Assembly: GCF_000518265.1 (NCBI RefSeq) | Contig: NZ_JADG01000011.1 | Coordinates: 310,001 to 374,000, forward strand | DNA length: 64,000 bases | Source: Actinomadura oligospora ATCC 43269 | GTDB taxonomy: Bacteria; Actinomycetota; Actinomycetes; Streptosporangiales; Streptosporangiaceae | Direction: 5' to 3' | Translations under genes and position numbers: made by a program | The notes under the pieces: generated by a model | The model's database searches: none | What the model was told of the DNA's origin: nothing | What the model saw: only the letters and a program-made list of their open reading frames with translations | Shown here: one piece after another, positions 25,954-33,813 of the stretch | How the letters are laid out: every line of letters starts with the position of its first letter | Numbering within the stretch: position 1 is the first letter of the stretch

Positions 25954-27510
25954 TCAGCCGGTCTGGTGCTCGCCGGCGGCCCCGGCGAGGTGCGGCGCGA
26001 GGACGGTCCGCCACTCGGCCCGCCTCCCGTCGCGCTCCGCCGGGCCGAGCGCCGGTAGGAAGACGCGGCCGATCGGCTGCGCCTCCACGATGGTCTGCAG
26101 GGACGGCCAGAGGCCCTGCCGGGCCCCGGCCAGGTAGGCGGTGCCGCGCAGGCTCGCGGTCGCCGAGTCGGCGACGCGTTCCAGCGGCAGCCCGATCAGG
26201 TCGGACTGGATCTGCATCAGCGTGTCGCTGCCCGCGACGCCGCCGCCGACCCGGATGCGGCGCAGCGGCGCCCCGGTGGTGGCGGTCACGCCGTCCACCA
26301 GGTCGCACACCGAGTGCGCGATGCCCTCCAGGACCGAGCGCGCGAGCTGGGCGCGTCCGGTCGCGAGGGTCAGCCCGGACAGCGCGGCCGTCGCGCGCGG
26401 ACGCCACTCCGGGGTGCGGACCCCGGCGAGGGCGGGCACGAACCACGCCCCGCCGGACGAGTCCGCCTTCGCGGCCAGCTCGCTGATCTCCGCCGGCGTC
26501 TGGAAGAACCCGAGGTCCTCGCAGAACCAGCGCAGCGCCGAGCCGGTCGTGGAGCAGTACGCCTCCAGGCTGAACTGCGTGGTGTCGCCCTCGCGCCGTC
26601 CGACCTGGGCGAGGACGCCGTCCGCGCCCGGGACGGGCGGGTAGATCTCGGTGCCGGTCGCGGCGTCGGCGAAGGTGCCGGTGCCGTACATGCACATGGC
26701 GTCGCCCGCGTCCAGGCCGCCGAGCGCGATCAGCGCGGCGTGCTGGTCGCCCATCGACGCGGCGATCGGCACGGCCATCCCGAGGACGGACGCGTCGGTC
26801 ACGCCCATGCCCTCGTCGTCGGAGCGCAGCTCGGGCAGCAGGTCGGCGGGGAAGCCGAGCCGCTCGATCCAGTCGGTGTGCCAGGCGTGCTCGCGGAGCA
26901 GGTAGCCGCCGGTGGAGCAGGCGTTGGTGGGGGTGGTGGCGTAGGTCGTCCCGCCGGTGAGGTTCCAGGCGAGCCAGGTGTCGACCGTGCCGAACAGCAG
27001 GCGGCCGTCCTCGGCGGCGTCGCGGACGCGCGGGTTCGCGGCGATCTGCCGCGCCGCCCACAGGAACGGCGAGCGGGACCCGACCGGACGGCCCGTCCGG
27101 GCGAGCAGGTCGGCGTCCCAGTCGGCCTCCAGGGCCAGCAGCTCACCGGCGTACCGGCGGTCCTGCCAGACGACGGCCGGGGCGAGCGGGGCGCCGGACG
27201 CCCGGTCCCAGAGGACGGCGGTGGCGCGCTGCGAGGACAGGGCGACGGCCGTGACCTCGACGCCGCCCGCCTCGGCGGCGGCCAGGGCCTCCCGGCACAC
27301 CGCCAGCGTGGCGGTCCAGATCTCGGCGGCGTCCTGCTCGACCGAGTCGTGGTCGGGATGGTCCACGCCGATCGGCCGGTAGACGACGTGCGCCACCGAG
27401 CCGTCCTGCCGGACGACGCCCGCCCGGGTCCCGGTGGTGCCCTCGTCGACCGCCAGCACGCCGGGGCGCCGCGGCGTGCGGCCCCGAACGGGGGTGGTGC
27501 TCGGCGTCAT
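25954..27510 (-). CDS. glpK: FGGY-family glycerol kinase
   Basis: 518 residues. The N-terminal FGGY phosphate-binding turn is LAVDEGTTGTRAGVV; further motifs are LFGTVDTWLAWNLTGG, DQHAALIALGG and MYGTGTFADAATG. IRVGGGVAGSDTLMQIQSDL is the C-terminal FGGY signature. It phosphorylates glycerol (or a close polyol) to supply GlpD. It is the first gene of the catabolic operon, 28 nt downstream of a 12-bp hairpin that may be the GlpP target. The family covers several polyols, and the neighbouring oxidase leaves some doubt about the true substrate. Confidence 0.88.
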   Translation of the reverse strand: MTPSTTPVRGRTPRRPGVLAVDEGTTGTRAGVVRQDGSVAHVVYRPIGVDHPDHDSVEQDAAEIWTATLAVCREALAAAEAGGVEVTAVALSSQRATAVLWDRASGAPLAPAVVWQDRRYAGELLALEADWDADLLARTGRPVGSRSPFLWAARQIAANPRVRDAAEDGRLLFGTVDTWLAWNLTGGTTYATTPTNACSTGGYLLREHAWHTDWIERLGFPADLLPELRSDDEGMGVTDASVLGMAVPIAASMGDQHAALIALGGLDAGDAMCMYGTGTFADAATGTEIYPPVPGADGVLAQVGRREGDTTQFSLEAYCSTTGSALRWFCEDLGFFQTPAEISELAAKADSSGGAWFVPALAGVRTPEWRPRATAALSGLTLATGRAQLARSVLEGIAHSVCDLVDGVTATTGAPLRRIRVGGGVAGSDTLMQIQSDLIGLPLERVADSATASLRGTAYLAGARQGLWPSLQTIVEAQPIGRVFLPALGPAERDGRRAEWRTVLAPHLAGAAGEHQTG

Positions 27511-27538
27511 CGTGCGGACCCCTCCTTCGTGGGGTGGG

Positions 27539-27564
27539 CCCGCCGGCCCGGACGGGCCGGCGGG
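27539..27564 (-). promoter_or_regulatory. Leader hairpin of glpK, candidate GlpP antitermination site
   Basis: 12-bp inverted repeat (27539-27550 with 27553-27564) only 28 nt upstream of glpK. Because the operon encodes GlpP, a ligand-responsive antiterminator, this is the best-placed terminator for it to override. No T-run follows. The link is inference. Confidence 0.45.
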
Positions 27565-27695
27565 GCTGACATGACAGGGCTGTGCGGGTGGGACGCGCTC
27601 ACGAACCGGGCACTACCCACCTCAGCCCGCGGATACGGCCGGGAACACGGCCCGGCAGGCCGGTGTACGGGTGATCCGGGGCGCCCGCGCGGGCG

Positions 27696-27714
27696 GTCCG
27701 GCGAGCCGCCGGAC
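27696..27714 (-). terminator. Hairpin after the MFS transporter
   Basis: 7-bp stem GTCCGGC/GCCGGAC with a 5-nt loop, 28 nt downstream of the transporter stop. It may partly separate the transporter from glpK. Confidence 0.45.
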
Positions 27715-27742
27715 GGGCTGCGCCGGCGCGGGCGCCGCCGGA

Positions 27743-29164
27743 TCAGCCCGCGGCGGGGGCGGGAGCGGTCTGGCCGGGGACGGTCTCCTCGTCCTCGGCG
27801 GGGGCCCGGGTCGGGTCCCACTTGATCAGCAGGCAGGTGATGAGCCCGGTGAGCGGCACGATCGCGAGGACCAGGAAGGTGTGCCCGAGCCCGAGACCGT
27901 CCTTGATCTGCGGGAACAGGTAGAGGCCCACGACGCTGCCGAAGCTGCCGATCATGCCGGTGACGCCGGTGCCGAGCGCGCGCACCTCGCTGCGGTAGGA
28001 CAGCGCGGCGATCGACTTGCCGTTCGCGCCGGGTCCGGAGGAGTGCGCGAAGATGAACAGCACCGGCAGGATGAACGCGAACCAGGTCGGGACGTGCCCG
28101 AAGGTCAGGCCCATGACGACGAGCACGACCGCCACGATCGCGAACCCGGCCGCCGAGCTCAGCCGCAGCCCCATCCGGCGTCCCACGTAGGCCGACAGCA
28201 GACCGCCCGCGATGCCGAACGCGTTGAAGACCATTGAGCCGATCGTGGCCTTCTCGAAGCTCTCACCGAAGATCGCCAGGCTGATCACCGGCAGGTACCA
28301 ACCGACCGCGAAGTACTGCATGGCCTGGTCGAGCGAGATCACCGAGGACAGCACGGTCCGGGGAAGGTACTTGCCGCGGAACAGCACGCCCGCCTGCCGG
28401 AACCCGACCGCCGGACGGGCTCCGGCGGCGTCCGCCGGGTCCTCGGGCCTCCCGGCCTCGGCCTTGATCCCGTAGAGGCGTCCGAGGTTGCGGGCCGCGT
28501 CGGCGAGCCGTCCGCGGCTGGCCAGCCAGGACGGGCTCTCGATCAGGAACTTCAGCTGGCCGAGGAAGAGCACGAGGGCGAACACGCCCGCGGACCCGAC
28601 CGACCAGCGCCAGATGTCCGCGCCCGCGTCGAGGTTGAAGAACAGCAGGGTCAGGGCGAGGTTGCCGGTGGTCGCGATGTACCAGACGCCCTGCCAGAGG
28701 TTGAGCCGCCCGCCGAGCTTGGCCGGGGTGTACTCGGCCAGCAGCGCCATCGCGACCGCGAAGTCGATGCCGTAGGCGACGCCGACCAGGACGCGGCCCA
28801 GCCAGACCATGGTGAAGTCGCCCGCAAACGCGGCGAGCAGCGCGCCGCCCAGGGCGAACAGCTTGGCGATCAGCAGCGGGGGGACGCGGCCGATCCGGCT
28901 GGCGAGCCAGCCGCCGACCGGGTTGAACACGATGGCGAGCGCGGGGGCGGTGGCCGTGAGGATCGACACCTGGTCGGTGCTCAGGTGCATCTGCTTGGTC
29001 ATCGGGGCCAGGCCCGCGCTCAGCGCGGCGTTGGAGTAGGCGTCCAGGAAAAGGCCGCCGAACACCAGGAGCCAGACCAGCCGCGCGCGACCGGTGATCC
29101 TGCCGTGTCCGTCGATGAGCGCTGCGACGTCTTTGACGCCGCGGACGAGGGGGTGGTGCGCCAT
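27743..29164 (-). CDS. MFS transporter (sugar/metabolite:H+ symporter-like) of the glycerol locus
   Basis: 473 residues with 12 predicted TM helices and the long central cytoplasmic loop (about 195-255) of the sugar-porter group. Motifs include GGWLASRIGRVPPLL after TM2, GRVLVGVAYGIDFAVAMALLAEY in TM4 and the second-half SAYVGRRMGLRLS. It lies upstream of glpK on the same strand, so it probably imports the substrate of the operon. Typical glycerol facilitators are aquaporins, so an MFS protein here hints at a different polyol or a phosphorylated compound. Confidence 0.8.
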   Translation of the reverse strand: MAHHPLVRGVKDVAALIDGHGRITGRARLVWLLVFGGLFLDAYSNAALSAGLAPMTKQMHLSTDQVSILTATAPALAIVFNPVGGWLASRIGRVPPLLIAKLFALGGALLAAFAGDFTMVWLGRVLVGVAYGIDFAVAMALLAEYTPAKLGGRLNLWQGVWYIATTGNLALTLLFFNLDAGADIWRWSVGSAGVFALVLFLGQLKFLIESPSWLASRGRLADAARNLGRLYGIKAEAGRPEDPADAAGARPAVGFRQAGVLFRGKYLPRTVLSSVISLDQAMQYFAVGWYLPVISLAIFGESFEKATIGSMVFNAFGIAGGLLSAYVGRRMGLRLSSAAGFAIVAVVLVVMGLTFGHVPTWFAFILPVLFIFAHSSGPGANGKSIAALSYRSEVRALGTGVTGMIGSFGSVVGLYLFPQIKDGLGLGHTFLVLAIVPLTGLITCLLIKWDPTRAPAEDEETVPGQTAPAPAAG

Positions 29165-29205
29165 ACGACCTGCCTTCGGGGTAACTGCCCGTCGGGGGGT
29201 ACGTC

Positions 29206-29289
29206 AGCGCTTTCAGGGCACGGCGAAGCCACCGACAGGTGGTCTTCGTCTGTGCCTGTCAAACAATGCCCGGATGCTAGGAAAGCGTT
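29206..29289. promoter_or_regulatory. Paired LacI-type half sites before the transporter
   Basis: AGCGCTTTC at 29206-29214 and GAAAGCGTT at 29281-29289 are near-exact reverse complements, 66 nt apart, and resemble halves of the GAAAGCGCTTTC operator class. They flank the transporter promoter region, where TTGACA can also be read on the minus strand near 29250. A looped repressor is possible. Confidence 0.35.
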
Positions 29290-29401
29290 AACGTCCATGT
29301 CAAGCCCCGCTTACCTGCGAATCAGCGGATCACCCGGCCAGCACGGCACAAATCCGCCTCAGCGGGACGGCTTCAGGGCTACCACCAGCGCTGACCCGGG
29401 C

Positions 29402-30091
29402 ATGATGATCTCGCGCCGAGGGGCGCTGGGCGCGCTCGCGCTCGGCGCCCTGGCCACCGCCACCGCCTGCACCCGAACCCCGAAGGCCGGAACCATGTCC
29501 GCTGACGAGAACCTGCTGAAGGCCGCCGACCAGGGCGACGCGTCCGCCGTCCGGGACGCCCTGACCAACGGCGCCGACACCGAGACCCGCGACGCGAGCC
29601 GCCGCACCCCGCTCCTGCTGGCGTCCGCCGCCGACCACGTGGAGGCCGCGAAGGTCCTGGTCGCCGCCGGAGCCGACCCGAACGCCCAGGACAACCAGCG
29701 CGACAGCGCGTTCCTGGTCACCGGCGTGACCGGCAGCGTCGCGATGCTGAACGCCCTGCTCCCGGCCGGGCCGGACCTCACCCTGACCAACCGCCACGGC
29801 GGCGTCGCCCTCATCCCCGCCTGCGAACGCGGCCACGTCGACTACGTCCGCGAGGTGCTCAAGACCGGCATCAAGGTCGACCACGTCAACAACCTCGGCT
29901 GGACGGGCCTCCTCGAGGCCGTCGTCCTAGGCGACGGAACAACCCCATACCAACAGATCGTCCGACTCCTGATCGACGCGGGCGCGGACGTGAACCTCGC
30001 CGACGGCGAGGGCGTGACCCCACTCCAGAACGCCGAACGCAGGAACCAGCGGGAGATCGCCGCCCTCCTCCGCACCGCCGGAGCCCACTAG
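29402..30091 (+). CDS. Ankyrin-repeat lipoprotein
   Basis: 229 residues. An RR-containing signal sequence ends in a lipobox-like ATAC (Cys23), so the protein is likely exported and lipid-anchored. About four to five ankyrin repeats follow, recognisable by DASRRTPLLLASAADHVEAA, LLIDAGADVNLADG and EGVTPLQNAERRN. Ankyrin repeats bind other proteins; in bacteria they are often immunity or sorting modules. No partner gene is adjacent. The start is uncertain (29402, 29405 or 29296) because no good ribosome binding site is present. The gene is convergent with the LigD-like polymerase. Confidence 0.75.
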   Translation: MMISRRGALGALALGALATATACTRTPKAGTMSADENLLKAADQGDASAVRDALTNGADTETRDASRRTPLLLASAADHVEAAKVLVAAGADPNAQDNQRDSAFLVTGVTGSVAMLNALLPAGPDLTLTNRHGGVALIPACERGHVDYVREVLKTGIKVDHVNNLGWTGLLEAVVLGDGTTPYQQIVRLLIDAGADVNLADGEGVTPLQNAERRNQREIAALLRTAGAH

Positions 30092-30101
30092 CCGGCGGAG
30101 T

Positions 30102-30141
30102 CCGCCGGGAGGACGGGCCGCGACGCCTGGCCTCCCGGCGG
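30102..30141. terminator. Bidirectional terminator, ankyrin gene and LigD-like gene
   Basis: 11-bp perfect stem (30102-30112 with 30131-30141), 18-nt loop, between convergent stops. A second small dyad (30092-30108) overlaps its left arm. Confidence 0.65.
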
Positions 30142-30151
30142 CGACGCGGGC

Positions 30152-31234
30152 TCAGTCGTCGTGGCGGGCCTTGCTGGGCTGGACGCGCTTGGGCTCGCCC
30201 TCCATCTTCGGGTAGTTCGGCGGGTAGGGCGCGTCGCCGAGGTTGTGGTCGTTCTCGTCGCGGTCGGCCATCTCCAGGAGCGGCTCCAGCGAGAACGCGC
30301 GGTCGTCGATCGAGGCGTGCGGGTCGCCGATCTTCGCGAACCGGGCGGGCATGGTCGCGATCGTGAAGTCGTGCGGGTCGGCGTCGGGCAGCTCGTCCCA
30401 GGTCAGCGGGGCCGACACGGGCGCGTACGGAAGCGGCCGGACGCTGTAGGCGGACGCGATCGTCCGGTCGCGGGCGTTCTGGTTGAAGTCGATGAAGACC
30501 TGCTCGCCGCGCTCCTCCTTCCACCACCTGGTGGTGACCTCGGCGGGGGCGCGCCGCTCGACCTCGCGGCCGAACGCGAGCGCCGCGCGGCGGACCTCGG
30601 TGAACGTCCAGCGCGGCTCGATCCGGACGTAGACGTGCACACCGCCCTTGCCGGACGTCTTGACGTAGCCGGTGTAGCCGAGCTCGTCGAGCAGCTCGCG
30701 GGCGGGGCCGAGCGCGACCCGGACGGCGTCGGAGAAGTCGGTGCCGGGCTGCGGGTCGAAGTCGATGCGCAGCTCGTCGGGGTGGTCGACGTCGTCGCCG
30801 CGCACCGGCCACGGGTGGAAGGTCAGCGTGCCGAGGTTGGCCGCCCACGCGATGGTCGCGACCTCGGTCGGCATGACCTCGTCGGCCGTCCGCCCGCTCG
30901 GGAACGCGATCCGGGACGTCCGCACCCAGTCGGGCGCGCCCTTCGGGATGCGCTTCTGGTAGAACGCGTCGGACTTGCCCGCGCCGCCCCCGGCCTGGCC
31001 GCGCGCGTAGTCCTCGCGGGTGGCCATCTTCGCGCCCTCGAACACGCCCCCCGGCCAGCGTTCGAGCGTGGTGGGACGGTCGCGCGTGGCGCGCAGGATG
31101 CCGTCCCCGACCGCGATGAAGTACTCGACCAGCTGCCGCTTGCTGTACCCGCATTCCGGAAAGTACGGCTTGTCCGGATTGGATACCTTGACGAGCCGTT
31201 CCCCGACCGGGATCTCGATGTAAGGCGAAGCCAT
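30152..31234 (-). CDS. Stand-alone LigD-type primase-polymerase (PolDom)
   Basis: 360 residues matching the archaeo-eukaryotic primase-like polymerase domain of LigD. It has the catalytic acidic pair in LRIDFDPQPG (Asp158/Asp160), the nucleotide-binding SGKGGVHVYV near 206, and VSNPDKPYFPECG near the N-terminus. In mycobacteria such domains fill gaps with ribonucleotides during non-homologous end joining; stand-alone copies (PolD1/PolD2, Prim-Pol) act in excision repair. No ligase, nuclease domain or ku gene is in the window. Confidence 0.88.
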   Translation of the reverse strand: MASPYIEIPVGERLVKVSNPDKPYFPECGYSKRQLVEYFIAVGDGILRATRDRPTTLERWPGGVFEGAKMATREDYARGQAGGGAGKSDAFYQKRIPKGAPDWVRTSRIAFPSGRTADEVMPTEVATIAWAANLGTLTFHPWPVRGDDVDHPDELRIDFDPQPGTDFSDAVRVALGPARELLDELGYTGYVKTSGKGGVHVYVRIEPRWTFTEVRRAALAFGREVERRAPAEVTTRWWKEERGEQVFIDFNQNARDRTIASAYSVRPLPYAPVSAPLTWDELPDADPHDFTIATMPARFAKIGDPHASIDDRAFSLEPLLEMADRDENDHNLGDAPYPPNYPKMEGEPKRVQPSKARHDD

Positions 31235-31486
31235 ACCGGCACGCTAACCCACCCCACCGACACTCCCCGTCCCCGAGTCCCCACCGCCACCCGCCGACGT
31301 CCGCCCCGCCGCCAACACGCCCCCGGCGGCCCCCGGCCACGGCCGGGGCCCGCCTCGCTTTTCCCAACCGCCCAGACCCACACCGTGGCCACCGGCCCGC
31401 AGCGGAACGGCGGTTGTGAGCGGCGCGAACTTCGACAGCAGGTGAGCAGCGTCAGAGCTGCGGCGGGGTGCTGGAAGGGAGAGTGG
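31235..31486. other. Intergenic stretch upstream of the LigD-like gene
   Basis: A C-rich stretch with no convincing gene. It should contain the promoter of the LigD-like gene close to 31235-31300, but no clear -10/-35 is visible. Confidence 0.4.
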
Positions 31487-31657
31487 GTGTACGCGGCCGA
31501 GTTCGGCGACGGCCCTGGCGTGGTTCATCGTATGAAGGACGCGATGTCCGCCTTGGAAGCCCTCTCGAAGCTTCTGGCCTCACACCTGGAGAAGATCCGA
31601 GCCGAGGAGCGGACGATCCCCGCCCTGCCGAGCAACAGCCTCTCAGCACCCCACTGA
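31487..31657 (+). CDS. Possible small helical protein, 56 residues
   Basis: A GTG at 31487 is preceded at 5 nt by AGGGAG, a good ribosome binding site. The product is charged and helical in the middle (ALEALSKLLASHLEKIRAEE) and ends in a polar tail. It resembles no family I recognise. GC at third codon positions looks high, which supports coding. It is convergent with the DUF397 genes. A shorter version could start at the ATG at 31532. Confidence 0.35.
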   Translation: MYAAEFGDGPGVVHRMKDAMSALEALSKLLASHLEKIRAEERTIPALPSNSLSAPH

Positions 31658-31761
31658 CTCACAAGGCGGCAGCCCCGGAGCCAACGCCGAACCCCGCACC
31701 CCCAACGCCCCAAGCTCGGACGCCCGCACAAGCCCTCCGGTGGACGGAACGCTTCCCGGGC

Positions 31762-31962
31762 TCAGCTGCCCTGACGGATCCGCGCCACCACCTGCGCCAA
31801 CTCGGACGAACGCACGGACAAGGGGCCGTCACCCAGATGCTTGCTGTCCCGAATGCCGATCTTGTCCGACTCCAACCGGGCAAGCTCAACGCAGTTCTGA
31901 CCAGCGGCATCGCTGTAACTACTCTTCCGCCACGACGACATCAGCGGGCCTCTCATCGTCAA
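31762..31962 (-). CDS. DUF397 protein, copy 1
   Basis: 66 residues. It contains the DUF397 core SWRKSSYSDAAGQNCVELA and GIRDSKHLGDGPLSV, ending in an ARIRQGS helix. DUF397 proteins are small partners of XRE/DUF5753 regulators in the WhiJ/AbaA-type cassettes of filamentous actinomycetes; genetic work suggests they modulate the regulator. The ATG overlaps the stop of copy 2 by 4 nt. A second in-frame ATG at 31941 would start directly at the core. Confidence 0.85.
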   Translation of the reverse strand: MTMRGPLMSSWRKSSYSDAAGQNCVELARLESDKIGIRDSKHLGDGPLSVRSSELAQVVARIRQGS

Positions 31963-32156
31963 CTGTCCGCGACGCCCGACGTCTCACGTCGGATGCGGGC
32001 CAACAAGAGGGCCAACTCGGGCGGCCTCACGGACAAGCGGTCGCCTTCCGGACGCTTACTGTCCCGGATACCGACCTCACCCGCCCCCAGCGCCGCGAGC
32101 TCGACGCAGGACCCCTCATAGTCGTTGCTGTAGCTGGACTTACGCCACATGGGCAT
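31959..32156 (-). CDS. DUF397 protein, copy 2
   Basis: 65 residues from the ATG at 32156 (MPMWRKSSYSNDYEG), which matches the usual family start; an upstream ATG at 32201 would add 15 unrelated residues. It has the DUF397 core CVELAALGAGEVGIRDSK and the C-terminal helix LALLLARIRRE. It lies 16 nt after copy 3 and overlaps copy 1. It is clearly diverged from copies 1 and 3, so the three were not made by a recent tandem event. Confidence 0.85.
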   Translation of the reverse strand: MPMWRKSSYSNDYEGSCVELAALGAGEVGIRDSKRPEGDRLSVRPPELALLLARIRRETSGVADS

Positions 32157-32172
32157 CACTGGCCACCCGTCG

Positions 32173-32370
32173 TCAGTTGCTGGCGACGCCCAACGTCTCA
32201 TTGCGGACGCGGCCCATCAACAACGCCAACTCGGCCACCGGAAGGGTGAAGTGCCCGGCACCGGGGGCCTTGCTGTCACGGACGCCCACCAGCCCACCTC
32301 CGAGACCAGCGAGCTCGATGCAGGCCCCCTGGTGATCATTGCTGTAGCTGGACTTACGCCACCTGGCCAT
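32173..32370 (-). CDS. DUF397 protein, copy 3
   Basis: 65 residues with MARWRKSSYSNDHQGACIE and VGVRDSKAPGAGHFTL. Its first codons overlap the last 17 nt of the XRE regulator gene, so it is cotranslated with it and is likely its direct partner. The C-terminal helix ELALLMGRVRNE matches that of copy 2. Confidence 0.85.
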   Translation of the reverse strand: MARWRKSSYSNDHQGACIELAGLGGGLVGVRDSKAPGAGHFTLPVAELALLMGRVRNETLGVASN

Positions 32371-33178
32371 TCGCGTGCTCCCTCATTCGACGAAGCCGGT
32401 CGAGCGATTCCCCCACATTCAGGGCGATGTCGCTGATCCGGTCGAGAGCGACGCGATAGGTCGCGACCTCGCCGGGATCACCCACCAGCCTGCCAGGCCC
32501 CAAGGTGCTTGTGAATGGGTGATCCCGGCCATCCGGTCCTGTGTAGACCACAAAGGAGCCGTCTCGACCGATGTGCGCCCCCGCCGACAGTTCCACCAGG
32601 CGAATAGTGACGGTCTCCGTCATCACGATGAGGTGGTCCAGCTGGCCGAGGGTCACCTCCGGAGACCCGACCGGCAGCATCAGAGCGCCCTCATCGATGA
32701 TCGCCCTCACGATCGGCGCGGGGGTCCGGCCGAGGACGGACTCCTGAAGCCTGATGCGCCGCTGCACCGCCTGCTCCACATCAGCCCGCTGGGCCGCCTG
32801 GAACATCGCGCGGGCGTACTCCGGAGTCTGAAGCAGCGCGGGCACCCACCCGAGCGACCAGATATGGGCCTGGGTCGCCTCGGCTGCGATCGCGTCAACC
32901 TCCTCACTCCACTGGGAGGAATGGCGCGACTTCGCGATACGGATGATTCGCCCGAGCGTCCCGCCTGTCTCACATGCCTTGTCGATCTTGTCGGCGTCCT
33001 TGAGCTGAAGCGGGGTGACGCCGTTTTCAACCTTGGAGATCAGCGAACTCGTTTTGCCGATGACCTTCGCGACATCCGCGATCGTGAGCCCACGCTCACC
33101 ACGGAGATTTCGCAGCTCAACAGCTGCCCAGTGGAACGGATCGGCTTCGGGGTTGAGAACCTTCGTGCTGTTCGGCAT
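32354..33178 (-). CDS. WhiJ-like XRE regulator with DUF5753 domain
   Basis: 274 residues. The N-terminal helix-turn-helix is at about 20-75 (LRGERGLTIADVAKVIGKTS, then LISKVENG). The DUF5753 ligand/sensor domain (about 95-265) is marked by WVPALLQTPEYARAMF, RIRLQESVLGR and SLDRLRRMR at the end. Proteins of this class (WhiJ, AbaA ORFs) control development and antibiotic production together with DUF397 partners. The gene is divergent from an RsbW-like ATPase, the normal arrangement of such cassettes. GC content here is visibly lower than in the flanking genes. Confidence 0.88.
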   Translation of the reverse strand: MPNSTKVLNPEADPFHWAAVELRNLRGERGLTIADVAKVIGKTSSLISKVENGVTPLQLKDADKIDKACETGGTLGRIIRIAKSRHSSQWSEEVDAIAAEATQAHIWSLGWVPALLQTPEYARAMFQAAQRADVEQAVQRRIRLQESVLGRTPAPIVRAIIDEGALMLPVGSPEVTLGQLDHLIVMTETVTIRLVELSAGAHIGRDGSFVVYTGPDGRDHPFTSTLGPGRLVGDPGEVATYRVALDRISDIALNVGESLDRLRRMREHANGQVA

Positions 33179-33288
33179 GCGTCCTCCGCGACCGGGGAGC
33201 TCCTTGAAACTCTGGAATTCCTAAGCAACGTACACACAGCGGGGTCAGTCTGTGACCGAAAGCACACACTCCGTCGTCAGGAGAGCGC
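33179..33288. promoter_or_regulatory. Divergent promoter region of the WhiJ-like cassette
   Basis: 110 bp, locally AT-richer, with GGAATTCC near the middle and several TGTG/CACA elements (33231-33270). It should contain both promoters and the XRE autoregulatory operator; I cannot fix their exact positions. Confidence 0.4.
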
Positions 33289-33747
33289 ATGACCCCCGCC
33301 ATGAGAGTCCGCACGTCCCTGTTGGACAAGACGTTGGTTACTGAGGAGGTGTCGGTCGGGGTTGCGCGGAAGGGGATCTGGGACGTTCTTCGGGCGGCCG
33401 GGTACTCCGAGGACGTCATCGACAACGCCGGGACGGTAGTGACCGAGCTCGCCTCCAACGCCGTCCGCGCGGCCGTGGAGGAGCCGATCCGGGTGCGGGT
33501 CACGGGCGCGCGGGACGGCGTCTGGGTCGAGGTGTGGGACGACCAGGACGCCGAGCCGGTTCCGCGCATCACCATCGAGACCCTCGGTGACCTGGACGAA
33601 CTCGCCTGCGACGAGCTCATCGGCGGGTGGGGGCTCGGCATCGTCGAGTCGCTCTCCATCGCGCAGGAGATCCACTCGACCGAACCCCATGGCAAGTGGG
33701 TCGGCGCCCTCATCCCCGGCGGCCCGGAAGGGACGACGCCGCGATGA
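33289..33747 (+). CDS. RsbW-like ATP-binding protein (HATPase_c)
   Basis: 152 residues. The GHKL fold has the N-box VVTELASNAVRAAV and a G-box GGWGLGIVESLS. It matches the small anti-sigma-factor-like kinases (RsbW/SpoIIAB superfamily) that sit next to WhiJ-type regulators. It probably binds ATP and either phosphorylates or sequesters a partner; no sigma factor or STAS antagonist is adjacent. The ATG at 33289 has AGGAGA upstream. The D-box (usually DxGxG) reads WDDQDAEP, so kinase activity may be weak. Confidence 0.82.
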   Translation: MTPAMRVRTSLLDKTLVTEEVSVGVARKGIWDVLRAAGYSEDVIDNAGTVVTELASNAVRAAVEEPIRVRVTGARDGVWVEVWDDQDAEPVPRITIETLGDLDELACDELIGGWGLGIVESLSIAQEIHSTEPHGKWVGALIPGGPEGTTPR

Positions 33748-33813
33748 CGTCTCCGGCCCACATCCTCGGCGCGGCGGACGCCTTCCGCTCGTCCGGCCCC
33801 CCGAAGGGCGCGG

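Noticed and set aside
30152..31234. A non-homologous end-joining operon
   Set aside because: Only the polymerase domain is present; there is no ku, ligase or nuclease domain nearby.
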